Source: an uncultured Clostridia bacterium
Lineage (GTDB): Bacteria; Bacillota; Clostridia; Oscillospirales; Acutalibacteraceae
Direction: 5' to 3'
Assembly (NCBI GenBank): GCA_937884995.1
Contig: CAKZZL010000036.1
Location: 1 to 64,000 of the forward strand
DNA: 64,000 nucleotides
Position 1 is the stretch's first letter. Each line of letters begins with the position of its first letter. A program made the position numbers and the translations under genes. Under the pieces are notes generated by a model. It did not search any database. It was given only the letters and a program-made list of their open reading frames with translations, and was not told the DNA's origin. This document shows, piece after piece, positions 1 through 8,734 of the stretch.

Positions 1-2
1 AC

Positions 3-1559
3 TCAACTGATGGGTACACGACGGTCCAGGCCAAAACTCATGGGCGACACCTTCAGTAACGGAGCAAACTGTAGTCGCTTCCATTCGTTGACTCGTACTT
101 TTCGAACAACCTCGTTGACCAAATCGGGCTCGTAGCCTTCATCAACAATCTCGTCGACCGAAAGCTGCTCCTCAATATGAAGGTTTAATATGGCATCAAG
201 GAGTGCATAGTCGGGCAATGAGTCACTGTCTTTTTGTCCTGGTCTCAGTTCGGCCGACGGTGCCTTCGTAATCGAGTTGCGAGGAATAATCTCTTCATTG
301 CGATTGATCCACTCCGACAACTCATAAACCTCTGTCTTATACAGGTCGCCGATAACCGAGATAGCACCACAACTGTCCCCATACAAGGTACCATAACCCA
401 TAGCCGCTTCCGACTTATTGGTGGTGTTGAGAACTATAGCTCCGAACTTGTTGGCATACGACATAAGAATCGTGCCTCGTATACGAGCTTGCATATTCTC
501 TTCGGTGACATCCTCAGCCCTGTCTCCAAAAACGGGATACATAGTATGCCTAAAGGCCTCGAAACACTCGGCTATAGGGACTATATCGTAGCCGATGCCC
601 AAATTATGGGCAAGGTCTTCGGCATCTTTCACCGAATGATCGGTGGAATACTGTGAAGGCATAAGTATTCCATGTACATTTTCTGGACCAAGCGCGGCAA
701 CAGCAAGAGCACAAACCAATGCTGAGTCAATGCCACCACTCAACCCCAATACAGCCTTATGAAAATAATTCTTGAAAAAATACTCTCGCAAGCCCATCGT
801 CAATGCCTTGTAAACCAATTCAACAGCCTGAGGTTTGTCGTCATCGACACTGGTAAGCAACTGCAAATCCACATTTTTTGTATATTCTTCAAAATAAGGG
901 AACTGACATAATACCGATCCGGCTGCATTGAGAGCCATACTGCCTCCTGCATAAAGGAACGGGCCCTCTCCACCGATACGATTTACAAACACCAGCGAGG
1001 CGTTAAGGTTCTCGACAATCTTGTGCATACGATAACGGATGCTGTAAGGCTTCTTATAATCAAAGACATTGCACCCACAACAAACAATCATGTCCGGCTG
1101 TTCACCATGACCTTTGACGAGTTCTTTCAAATCCTCGTAAAAACCAATTGCTATCTGCTGTCCTTGGTAGTTGACGGTTTGGACTCCGTCGCCGCGTACA
1201 AAGTATTTCTGCTCATCCGGCGCAAGGTATTTCTTAGTGATAATGGCACGAATCGCACAGTTCTGCACAAAAACAATGGCATTGCATAGACCCTTGTCTT
1301 GTACCTGAAGCGGCATACCTATAAGAAAGGCTTTGTGTTCGGAATGTTGAATACATTCTTGCAATGCTGCTTGTGCTCGTTTTTGGATGTCAGTATAAGC
1401 TATCGATCCAAACAACGGATAGCCGCAGAGAGTTGATGCAGGAAAGACAGTGAGCAGGGAGTCACCTGCCTCGGGAGAATCGATTTCGGAAAGAATCCAT
1501 TTAAGGTTTTCTTCAGGATTGTTGGTAACAATGTTGTGTTGTACTATATGAACGTTCAT
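3..1559 (-). CDS. nadE: NAD+ synthetase, glutamine-dependent type with a degenerate glutaminase domain
   Basis: The protein (518 aa) has an N-terminal nitrilase-like domain (about residues 1-240) and a C-terminal ATP pyrophosphatase domain with the P-loop LGLSGGIDSA near residue 271. This domain amidates nicotinic acid adenine dinucleotide to NAD+ in the cytoplasm. The nitrilase triad is normally Glu-Lys-Cys. Here the Glu position reads FPAST (Ala41) and the Cys position reads GFYEDL (Tyr141), while a Lys remains near 109. The domain therefore probably cannot release ammonia from glutamine, and free ammonia would be the donor (inference). The end, DRRVPIS, is slightly shorter than usual. The ATG has no Shine-Dalgarno sequence, as in Bacteroidota. 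radA lies 50 bases upstream on the same strand. Confidence 0.9.
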   Translation of the reverse strand: MNVHIVQHNIVTNNPEENLKWILSEIDSPEAGDSLLTVFPASTLCGYPLFGSIAYTDIQKRAQAALQECIQHSEHKAFLIGMPLQVQDKGLCNAIVFVQNCAIRAIITKKYLAPDEQKYFVRGDGVQTVNYQGQQIAIGFYEDLKELVKGHGEQPDMIVCCGCNVFDYKKPYSIRYRMHKIVENLNASLVFVNRIGGEGPFLYAGGSMALNAAGSVLCQFPYFEEYTKNVDLQLLTSVDDDKPQAVELVYKALTMGLREYFFKNYFHKAVLGLSGGIDSALVCALAVAALGPENVHGILMPSQYSTDHSVKDAEDLAHNLGIGYDIVPIAECFEAFRHTMYPVFGDRAEDVTEENMQARIRGTILMSYANKFGAIVLNTTNKSEAAMGYGTLYGDSCGAISVIGDLYKTEVYELSEWINRNEEIIPRNSITKAPSAELRPGQKDSDSLPDYALLDAILNLHIEEQLSVDEIVDEGYEPDLVNEVVRKVRVNEWKRLQFAPLLKVSPMSFGLDRRVPIS

Positions 1560-1609
1560 AACTATTAGATTATTGGATTTTTTATTATCGTTTTTGTTTT
1601 AGTATCAAT

Positions 1610-2989
1610 TTATGCAAAGAGGTTTCTAAAGGCCTCTTCGATTATTGAAATCTCAACTATTTCTATTTGGTAACGACTCTTATTAATGCCTCGAGTGTTG
1701 TATTTTGAAACGAATATTTTTTCAAAGCCTAGCCGGTCGGCCTCTGCTATGCGGTGTTCCACTCGTGTCACCGGACGCACTTCGCCGCTCAACCCCATTT
1801 CGGCTGCAAAACAGAAACGTGGCGAGATTGGTATGTCGACATTGGAGGAAAGAATTGAGCAACAAACAGCCAAATCAATAGCCGGATCGCTCACCCGTAT
1901 GCCACCGGCGATATTGAGAAAGACATCTTTGGCTCCAAGCTTGAAGCCACAACGCTTCTCAAGTACAGCCAGTAGCATAGACAATCGTCTGAAATCAAAT
2001 CCATTAGCATTGCGCTGCGGAGTGCCATAAACGGCAGAACTGACAAGCGACTGCACCTCAATGAACATTGGACGGACTCCTTCAAGGGTCGCAGCAATGG
2101 CACATCCGCTAAGGTTCTCGTCGCGCTGTGAAAGCAAGAACTCTGAGGGATTGGCCACTTCACGCAGTCCATCACCTTGCATCTCGAAAATACCTATCTC
2201 GGCAGTGGAACCAAAACGATTCTTGAGCGAACGCAATAGTCGGTAACCGTAGTTGCGGTCGCCTTCGAACTGCAAAACACAGTCAACGATATGCTCCATC
2301 ACTTTAGGTCCGGCCAAATTGCCGTCTTTGGTGATATGCCCCACCAGTAACACCGGAACGGCATTTTCCTTAGCATAGCGCTGGAATTCAGCTGTACACT
2401 CGCGAATCTGAGAGATACTGCCTGCAGAGGAATCTATCGTTTCGGTACTTACAGTCTGAATGGAGTCGATTATCAACAAGTCGGGCTTTACTTCGTCAAT
2501 GTGTTCAAAAATCCGTTGGGTAACTGTCTCTGAGACAACATAACAATCTGTTTTTCCGACAGTACCGCTCGAATTCTCGACTCCAAGAATCCTGTCTGCA
2601 CGCATCTTGATCTGTTGTTCGCTCTCTTCTCCGCTGACGTACAGTATTCGCTGACTGGGTATCCGTAGCGCCGTTTGTAGCAACAATGTCGACTTACCTA
2701 TTCCGGGCTCTCCGCCAAGCAGCAACAACGACCCGGGAACAATGCCGCCACCCAATACGCGGTCAAACTCACCACAACCTGTCGCAATACGACGTGTTTC
2801 ACCGTAGGTAACTTCGCTTATAGGTTTGGGCTTGTTGACTGTCTGATGTTTGGCAACCGTAGGTTTTGCCGCTTGCACAACTTCTTCCTCGAAGGTGTTC
2901 CACTTGCCGCACTCCGGACATTTGCCTAGCCACGAGCTACTCTGATAGCCACATGACTTACAGAAAAAATATGATTTTACTTTTGACAC
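1610..2989 (-). CDS. radA: DNA repair protein RadA (branch-migration helicase)
   Basis: This RecA-like ATPase helps process recombination intermediates by driving branch migration. The 459 aa show the family order. An N-terminal four-Cys zinc finger (CKSCGY...CPECGKW) comes first, then Walker A GGEPGIGKST near residue 92, the RadA-specific KNRFG motif near residue 257, and a C-terminal Lon-protease-like domain (LNIAGGIRVSDPAIDLA). Length is normal. The start codon is GTG with no Shine-Dalgarno sequence, as for its neighbours. It is 49 bases from the U32 gene upstream and could share its transcript. Confidence 0.95.
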   Translation of the reverse strand: MSKVKSYFFCKSCGYQSSSWLGKCPECGKWNTFEEEVVQAAKPTVAKHQTVNKPKPISEVTYGETRRIATGCGEFDRVLGGGIVPGSLLLLGGEPGIGKSTLLLQTALRIPSQRILYVSGEESEQQIKMRADRILGVENSSGTVGKTDCYVVSETVTQRIFEHIDEVKPDLLIIDSIQTVSTETIDSSAGSISQIRECTAEFQRYAKENAVPVLLVGHITKDGNLAGPKVMEHIVDCVLQFEGDRNYGYRLLRSLKNRFGSTAEIGIFEMQGDGLREVANPSEFLLSQRDENLSGCAIAATLEGVRPMFIEVQSLVSSAVYGTPQRNANGFDFRRLSMLLAVLEKRCGFKLGAKDVFLNIAGGIRVSDPAIDLAVCCSILSSNVDIPISPRFCFAAEMGLSGEVRPVTRVEHRIAEADRLGFEKIFVSKYNTRGINKSRYQIEIVEISIIEEAFRNLFA

Positions 2990-3038
2990 AATTATTTAAT
3001 TAGCAATTATTTAAACCTGTAAAATCTATCAACCGGAA

Positions 3039-4289
3039 CTAAAACTCTTCAATCAATTTATCAACTCGGTAAAGCTTGTCGCCGCGACGTAGGGGCTGTG
3101 TAGTGGCAAAACTGAAACAGTCGCCTTGTCGAACTATGAGTACAGGATCACGATCAAGACGTAGCTCTTTAACTATGGAACGATATACTCCTGTTGTATC
3201 TCCAATCACCATGATTTCATCTCCCGGTTTGAGTTTTTCCGCAGTCTGCAACTGTGCTTCGGCAACACCAATCCTGTTGAAATAATTCTTTATCAAGCCG
3301 AGATAGACTTTGTTTTCCGTCGCCTGACTACCGTAACGTTCAGTCCACTCACCCATTTTGCGACCCATATAATAACCATCCCAAAAGCCACGGTTGAATA
3401 CTGTAGCAAGACGTTGTCTCCAGTCGGCAATGCGTTGTCTGGAATAGCTGCCATCTGCGATGGACTGTAAAGCTTCCTTGTAGCAAGTCACCGTGGTTTG
3501 CACATAATCGGCACTTCTACCACGCCCCTCTATCTTCAAAACACGCACGCCGGCCTTAACTATTTTGTCGAGGAAATCAATAGTACACAAATCCTTGGGC
3601 GACATGATGTATTTGTTATCTACCACCAGTTCAATGTCTGATTCCAGATCTTTGACCAAATACTCGCGACGACAGAGTTGGAGACAAGCTCCACGGTTGG
3701 CACTGTAATTGTAGTTATCGAGACTTAGATAGCACTTACCACTCACGCTCATACACAGTGCTCCATGTGCGAACACTTCGATTTGAACCAAATCACCTTT
3801 TGGTCCACGTATATCGTTGTCTCTTATATACTTGGTAATTTCAGCAACTTGACTAAGCGGCAATTCACGAGCTGTAACCATGACATCTGCAAATTGAGCA
3901 TAGTAACGGACTGCTTCCACGTTGCTGACATTGCATTGCGTTGAGATGTGGACTTCTAAACCTATAGTGTTGGCATAGTTGATGACAGCCATATCGCTAG
4001 CAATGATGGCACTGACTCCCACCTGCTTCGCCTTATCCAAAAGAAGATGCATCTCGTCAATCTCATAATTGTATATAATAGTATTGACAGTGAGATAAGT
4101 CCGAACAGCGGAGGCATGAGCTATTGCACAAATTTCAGATAAATCATCGAGAGTAAAGTTAGCTGCAGAACGAGACCGCATGTTTAGATTTCCGACACCA
4201 AAATAAACAGCATCAGCACCTGCATGTATTGCGGCAGTTAAAGATGCATACGATCCTACTGGTGCCATAATTTCCACTTTTTCAGTCAT
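3039..4289 (-). CDS. U32 family peptidase (tRNA/rRNA hydroxylation type)
   Basis: This 416 aa protein belongs to peptidase family U32. It starts with the family opening EIMAPVGSYASLTAAIHAGAD and carries the signature block HGALCMSVSGKC near residue 175, followed by CLQLCRREY. The conserved Cys residues fit the iron-sulfur and prephenate-dependent U32 enzymes that hydroxylate uridine in tRNA (TrhP) or rRNA (RlhA). I cannot choose between those roles from sequence alone. A Bacteroidota-type -7 element (TATATTTG on the minus strand at 4334-4341) stands upstream, and the ATG has no Shine-Dalgarno sequence. Confidence 0.88.
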   Translation of the reverse strand: MTEKVEIMAPVGSYASLTAAIHAGADAVYFGVGNLNMRSRSAANFTLDDLSEICAIAHASAVRTYLTVNTIIYNYEIDEMHLLLDKAKQVGVSAIIASDMAVINYANTIGLEVHISTQCNVSNVEAVRYYAQFADVMVTARELPLSQVAEITKYIRDNDIRGPKGDLVQIEVFAHGALCMSVSGKCYLSLDNYNYSANRGACLQLCRREYLVKDLESDIELVVDNKYIMSPKDLCTIDFLDKIVKAGVRVLKIEGRGRSADYVQTTVTCYKEALQSIADGSYSRQRIADWRQRLATVFNRGFWDGYYMGRKMGEWTERYGSQATENKVYLGLIKNYFNRIGVAEAQLQTAEKLKPGDEIMVIGDTTGVYRSIVKELRLDRDPVLIVRQGDCFSFATTQPLRRGDKLYRVDKLIEEF

Positions 4290-4333
4290 TACACTTGATA
4301 AATTAGTGACTTTTGCTTGTAAATAAAGATTTG

Positions 4334-4341
4334 CAAATATA
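4334..4341 (-). promoter_or_regulatory. Bacteroidota-type -7 element for the U32 peptidase gene
   Basis: Read on the minus strand the site is TATATTTG, a match to the Bacteroidota sigma factor -7 consensus TAnnTTTG. It lies about 45 bases upstream of the ATG. The matching -33 TTTG element is not clear, so the call rests on one half-site and on position. Confidence 0.5.
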
Positions 4342-4684
4342 CATATTTTTTAGCGAATAAAGATTCGAGAAGAGTTATTATTGAGTGTTTTTTATAGAAC
4401 AATCTAATCATTCTAGATTCTTTAGATTTTATAGAGCTTCTAACCTCTCAAGAGCTTCTAGACTCTTCAATTCCTCCAAACATCAAAAATCAAAACATCA
4501 AATAATGTAAGCATTTATTTATGTATAAATATATATAGCATTTAAATACTTCATTATCTACTTCTTGTTCAAATAGCAACTGATATAATACTGAATAACA
4601 ACAAAATAATATAAAAACATTATAATTCAGATATTTTTTTTCAAAAAAATTCTTTTATTTTAGTTCATAACAATTTTTTTTGTG

Positions 4685-4692
4685 TATTTTTG
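4685..4692 (+). promoter_or_regulatory. Bacteroidota-type -7 element for the HU gene
   Basis: TATTTTTG matches TAnnTTTG and lies 38 bases upstream of the HU ATG, inside a T-rich stretch. No Shine-Dalgarno sequence follows (the start is preceded by AATTAAAGAT), which fits translation initiation in Bacteroidota. Confidence 0.55.
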
Positions 4693-4730
4693 CATTTCAA
4701 AATTTTACCAATTAATAAATAATTAAAGAT

Positions 4731-5015
4731 ATGACTAAAGCAGAAATTGTAGCTTCCATTTCAGAGAAGACTGGTATTGAAAAAGTGGCTGTATTAGCCG
4801 TTGTTGAAGAATTCATGACCACCGTTAAGGATGCCATGATTGGTGGTGAGAATGTCTACCTGCGTGGTTTCGGTAGCTTCATTATCAAACGTCGTGCTGA
4901 AAAGACCGGCCGTAACATCTCAAAGAACACCTCCGTTATTGTTCCGGCTCACAACATCCCGGCTTTCAAGCCTGCCAAGAGCTTCATGAACGATGTGAAA
5001 GAGAACGTAAAATAA
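4731..5015 (+). CDS. HU family DNA-binding protein
   Basis: This 94 aa nucleoid protein of the HU/IHF fold bends and compacts DNA as a dimer. The opening MTKAEIVASISEKTGIEK, the turn LRGFGSF, and the DNA-arm region with the proline-containing HNIPAFKPAKSF are all diagnostic. The form resembles the Bacteroidales HU that is highly expressed from a single gene. A strong terminator follows 25 bases downstream, so it is likely monocistronic. Confidence 0.95.
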   Translation: MTKAEIVASISEKTGIEKVAVLAVVEEFMTTVKDAMIGGENVYLRGFGSFIIKRRAEKTGRNISKNTSVIVPAHNIPAFKPAKSFMNDVKENVK

Positions 5016-5040
5016 ATTACGTCTCAATAATCAAACTAAA

Positions 5041-5067
5041 AACGCCGGAGTATTTTGCTCCGACGTT
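5041..5067 (+). terminator. Intrinsic terminator after the HU gene
   Basis: The stem AACGcCGGAG / CTCCGaCGTT has one mismatch and a seven-base loop, followed by a run of T residues. It closes the last gene that is clearly of Bacteroidota type. Confidence 0.85.
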
Positions 5068-5073
5068 TTTTTG

Positions 5074-5270
5074 TAATTAAAACCGGCAACACTTGGTTTT
5101 TGTCTCTGTATTTCGTTATCGTATTCCCTATCGTCTTTGTTATTATTAATCTCTAATTTATTTTTGATGTTGAAAAAATCCACATGTCTGCTATTGTCGT
5201 TCTTTGCCGTTATTATATCATCGGCACAGAAGCCTGAAGCTGCTGCAAACTGGGCCGAGAAAACAATGGC
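5074..5270 (+). other. Compositional junction: Bacteroidota-like DNA to clostridial DNA
   Basis: Upstream genes lack Shine-Dalgarno sites and use Bacteroidota promoter elements. Every clear gene downstream has a GGAGG-type site and clostridial relatives. The change lies inside the frame that starts at 5167, roughly between the signal peptide (ending near 5230) and the conserved GH3 start MTLEEKASM (5275 on). No tRNA, integrase or repeat marks the spot. A misjoined contig is the simplest reading. Confidence 0.65.
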
Positions 5271-7689
5271 CAAGATGACTCTTGAAGAAAAAGCATCAAT
5301 GTGTGATGGCCTTAATTACTGGCACAGCCAGCCGGTAGATCGTCTCGGCATTCAATCAATCAGCCTTAATGACGGTCCTCACGGTATACGTAAAAAGGGA
5401 GACCCGGATGCAGCAAAAAAGGGTGAGTCCGACCTTTTGAAAGGTGTTCCCGCAATATGCTTCCCGACAGCTTCTGCTACAGCTTGTTCATGGGATCCGG
5501 ATCTGATTGAAAAAATGGGCGAGGCTCTTGGTGACGAGTGTCGCAAGGAACAGGTTTCCATACTTCTGGGACCAGGTACAAACATTAAACGTTCACCTCT
5601 CTGCGGAAGAAACTTTGAATATTTTTCAGAAGATCCTCTTCTTGCAGGCGAGATGTCAGCTTCCTTTATAAACGGAGTTCAATCCAAAGGAATAGGCACA
5701 TCATTGAAGCACTATGCAGCCAACAATCAGGAGACAAGAAGAATGACTGTCAACACCGTTGTTGATGAGAGAACTCTTCGTGAAATCTATCTTGCTCCTT
5801 TTGAGATCGCAGTAAAAAAAGCACAGCCATGGACTATTATGTGTGCTTACGAAAGACTGAATGGCTATTATTGCGCAGAAAACAAATGGCTTCTTACAGA
5901 TGTTCTTCGTAAAGATTTCGGCTATGAGAATCTTGTCGTTACAGACTGGGGTGCAGAAAATCAAAGAGTTCCCGGGCTTATTGCCGGACAAGAACTTGAA
6001 ATGCCTACATCTTCCGGTGGCGGTACAAAACTCATAGTTGACGCAGTTAATGACGGTTCTCTCGATGAAGCTATTCTGGACCATGCCGTTGATCTTTTAC
6101 TCAGCATGGTTGATAAGGCTGTTGCCACATTAGGTGATTACAGTTATGATCCGGATGAGCATCATGAAATTTCACGTAAAATTGCAAGTCAGTGCATGGT
6201 TCTTTTGAAGAATGATGATAATCTTCTTCCTCTTAAGAAGGATCAAAAGATTGCTCTTATCGGTGACATGGCTAAAAATCCGCGTTACCAAGGTGCAGGT
6301 TCTTCCCTCATAAATCCGATTAAACTTGATAATGCATTCGATGTAATGACCAAGATGGGCATTAATTTTGAATATGCAAGAGGATATAAGGTTGCGAAGA
6401 AAGACAAAGCTGATGATGACGCATTAATTGCTGAAGCTGTTAATATCGCAAAAGATGCAGATGTCGCAGTTTTGTATATAGGACTTACAGATGAGTTTGA
6501 AACCGAAGGAAACGACAGAAAGCATCTTAGCATTCCTCCGGCTCACAACAAACTCGTATCAGAAGTTCTCAAAGTTAACAAAAATGTTGTTGTGGTACTT
6601 TCCGGCGGCGCTTCTGTTGTGCTTCCGTGGGCTGATGATGTTCCTGCAATACTTAATGCTTTCCTCACAGGACAGGCATCTGCAAGTGCCGCATGTGACA
6701 TTCTCTTTGGCGATGTCAACCCATCAGGTAAGCTTGCAGAAACTTATCCTTATGCACTTGAAGACAATTCAAGTTATAACTATTTCCCCGGCACACCGGT
6801 TTCCGTAGAATACAGAGAAGGCATCTATGTAGGTTACAGATATTATGATAAGGTTGATAAAGCTGTAAGATTCCCGTTCGGATACGGACTCAGTTATACA
6901 AGTTTCGAATACAGTGACTTAAAACTTTCCGCTGATAAAATCAAGGATACAGATACGGTTACCGTTTCATTTAAGATTAAGAACACCGGCAGTCGTGACG
7001 GTGCTGAGATTGCACAGCTTTATGTTTCCGATCTTGAAAGCACTATTTACCGTCCGGTAAAAGAACTAAAAGGCTTCAAGAAGGTATACCTTAAAGCAGG
7101 AGAAGAAAAAGAAGTTTCTATTGAACTTTCCAAACGTGCTTTCGCATTCTATAACGTGGATGCACAGGATTGGCAAGTAGAATCCGGAGATTTCAAGATT
7201 CTTATAGGTGCATCCAGCAGAGATATCAAATTGGAAGCTGTATTGAATGTTGAATCCACTTCTGAATATAAGATTCCGGATTACAGAGAAACTGCTGCTT
7301 GCTATTATTCCGGAGATATAAGCTCAGTCAGTGATGATGCTTTCAAAGCTGTTCTCGGTCATGAAATTCCGCCTTGTGAAAGAGATAAGAGTCAGCCTCT
7401 TACAATTCTCAACACACTTGAGGATTCTGCTGACGGCAAATGGGGCGGAAGATTCTGCAGGTTACTTACCAAGATGCTTGGAGAGGAAACCATGATGGGC
7501 GCTATTGCTCTTCAAACCCCAATAAAGAATCTCATCTCAATGAGTTTCAATATATTCAGTCCTCGTATGTCTGAAGGACTTTTGCTTATACTAAATGAAG
7601 AAAAATTTGCAAAAGGCATGCGCATAATGATCGGCGATTTCCTTTTCCATGGCGGAATCAAGAAAATAAGCAGATTAAAAGAAATATAA
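5167..7689 (+). CDS. Glycoside hydrolase family 3 (beta-glucosidase type) with a foreign-looking signal peptide
   Basis: The body is a GH3 enzyme that would remove terminal beta-linked sugars. It shows MTLEEKASM, LNDGPHGIR, LKHYAANNQETRR, the nucleophile motif VVTDWG (Asp near residue 260), a second alpha/beta domain and a C-terminal fibronectin-III-like domain. The tail with SADGKWGGRF is typical of cytoplasmic clostridial GH3 proteins, which normally have no signal peptide. Here the first 22 or so residues (MLKKSTCLLLSFFAVIISSA) form a signal peptide of Bacteroidota style, and the ATG lacks a Shine-Dalgarno sequence. I read the frame as a hybrid made at the 5.2 kb junction, so the natural start of the clostridial gene is probably missing. 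Confidence 0.85.
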   Translation: MLKKSTCLLLSFFAVIISSAQKPEAAANWAEKTMAKMTLEEKASMCDGLNYWHSQPVDRLGIQSISLNDGPHGIRKKGDPDAAKKGESDLLKGVPAICFPTASATACSWDPDLIEKMGEALGDECRKEQVSILLGPGTNIKRSPLCGRNFEYFSEDPLLAGEMSASFINGVQSKGIGTSLKHYAANNQETRRMTVNTVVDERTLREIYLAPFEIAVKKAQPWTIMCAYERLNGYYCAENKWLLTDVLRKDFGYENLVVTDWGAENQRVPGLIAGQELEMPTSSGGGTKLIVDAVNDGSLDEAILDHAVDLLLSMVDKAVATLGDYSYDPDEHHEISRKIASQCMVLLKNDDNLLPLKKDQKIALIGDMAKNPRYQGAGSSLINPIKLDNAFDVMTKMGINFEYARGYKVAKKDKADDDALIAEAVNIAKDADVAVLYIGLTDEFETEGNDRKHLSIPPAHNKLVSEVLKVNKNVVVVLSGGASVVLPWADDVPAILNAFLTGQASASAACDILFGDVNPSGKLAETYPYALEDNSSYNYFPGTPVSVEYREGIYVGYRYYDKVDKAVRFPFGYGLSYTSFEYSDLKLSADKIKDTDTVTVSFKIKNTGSRDGAEIAQLYVSDLESTIYRPVKELKGFKKVYLKAGEEKEVSIELSKRAFAFYNVDAQDWQVESGDFKILIGASSRDIKLEAVLNVESTSEYKIPDYRETAACYYSGDISSVSDDAFKAVLGHEIPPCERDKSQPLTILNTLEDSADGKWGGRFCRLLTKMLGEETMMGAIALQTPIKNLISMSFNIFSPRMSEGLLLILNEEKFAKGMRIMIGDFLFHGGIKKISRLKEI

Positions 7690-7698
7690 TCTATATGA

Positions 7699-7720
7699 GA
7701 AGAGGCAGTTTTGCCTCTTC
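7699..7720 (+). terminator. Intrinsic terminator after the GH3 gene
   Basis: A perfect nine-base stem GAAGAGGCA / TGCCTCTTC with a TTTT loop is followed directly by TTTTT. It ends transcription ten bases after the GH3 stop. Confidence 0.9.
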
Positions 7721-7793
7721 TTTTTATGCCCTCTGAAATTGACACCATGACCTTTTGTTTGTATAATTTTTATATATAGGAGGAGTGATATGT

Positions 7794-8726
7794 ATGGCTT
7801 ATCTTTTTGTGCACTTTCGCGAGATGATAACACCTGAAGGTGAACGTGTATATTTTGCGATTTCAAAAGACGGATATAGGTTTGAAAAGCTTAATAACGG
7901 TAAAGCAATACTCACACCCTCTTTTGGGGAAAAAGGCTGCAGGGATATTGAGATTATACGTTTAAGAGACAAGTCATTTGTTATTCTCGCAACAGATCTT
8001 TGCATTGCAAACAGATGGGATGAGAACTATAACGTAGACTGGAAAGACTGCAACCATAACGGCAGCAAATGTCTTCACATGTGGAAAAGTGAGGATTTGA
8101 TTCATTTCTCGGATGAAATTCTCCTGCCTATAGCTAATCAAGATTTCGGCTGTCTCTGGGCACCGGAAGTTTTCTATGATGATATTCGGGATGAGTACCT
8201 TATACACTGGAGCTCCACTGTAAAGTCAGATAACTTTACACATATGTCCATATATGCGTCCGTCACCAAGGATTTCAAGACTTTTTCAGAGCCTTTCCTT
8301 TTCTTTACAAAAGAGAATGAAATACTGGATTCGCATATATGCAAGATAGGTGATACTTATCATCTCTTTTACAAGAATTCAAATCCCGGCATGAACCTGC
8401 ATGCCGTGTCATCTGATCTTTACGGTCCATATGTCAATGATGATAAATTTCAGGAATATATTGAATCAATTTATTGGCCCGGTTCATATGAAGCCCCGAC
8501 CACATATATTCTGCCGGATGGCAGATGGTGTTTGATGCTGGACTTCTTCGGGTGTGAAAAAGATAAAATGGGATATGTGCCTTTCATTTCACCTGAAGCC
8601 GGAAACTCGGACTTCAGGATGGATAAAGAAAGTTTTATCTTCCCCTATGGTTTCAAGCATGGCCATTGCATTGAAATAAGCGATGAAGAATATGAAAGAC
8701 TGAAAAATTTCTATAGAAATGATTAG
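7794..8726 (+). CDS. Glycoside hydrolase family 43-like protein (beta-propeller)
   Basis: The 310 aa protein resembles five-bladed propeller enzymes of the GH43 type that cut arabinose or xylose side chains. It has the opening AYLFVHFREM and an early acidic motif, GCRDIEIIRL. The middle block is LWAPEVFYD, followed by YLIHWSS. A later acidic motif is YEAPTTYIL. No signal peptide is present, so it would act in the cytoplasm on imported oligosaccharides. I chose the ATG at 7794 because AGGAGG lies about ten bases upstream; an earlier in-frame GTG is less likely. It starts a run of closely spaced genes that reaches 11260. The substrate cannot be read from the sequence. Confidence 0.75.
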   Translation: MAYLFVHFREMITPEGERVYFAISKDGYRFEKLNNGKAILTPSFGEKGCRDIEIIRLRDKSFVILATDLCIANRWDENYNVDWKDCNHNGSKCLHMWKSEDLIHFSDEILLPIANQDFGCLWAPEVFYDDIRDEYLIHWSSTVKSDNFTHMSIYASVTKDFKTFSEPFLFFTKENEILDSHICKIGDTYHLFYKNSNPGMNLHAVSSDLYGPYVNDDKFQEYIESIYWPGSYEAPTTYILPDGRWCLMLDFFGCEKDKMGYVPFISPEAGNSDFRMDKESFIFPYGFKHGHCIEISDEEYERLKNFYRND

Positions 8727-8734
8727 GGATATAT

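Larger units (their letters stand above)
4290..4730. other. AT-rich intergenic region between two divergent Bacteroidota-type genes
   Basis: This 441-base stretch has no credible gene. It contains the promoter of the U32 gene on one side and of the HU gene on the other. The middle (about 4390-4500) holds degenerate short repeats built around CTTCTAGACTCTTC, CATTCTAGATTCTT and AGAGCTTCTA. I cannot assign a function to them. Confidence 0.6.
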
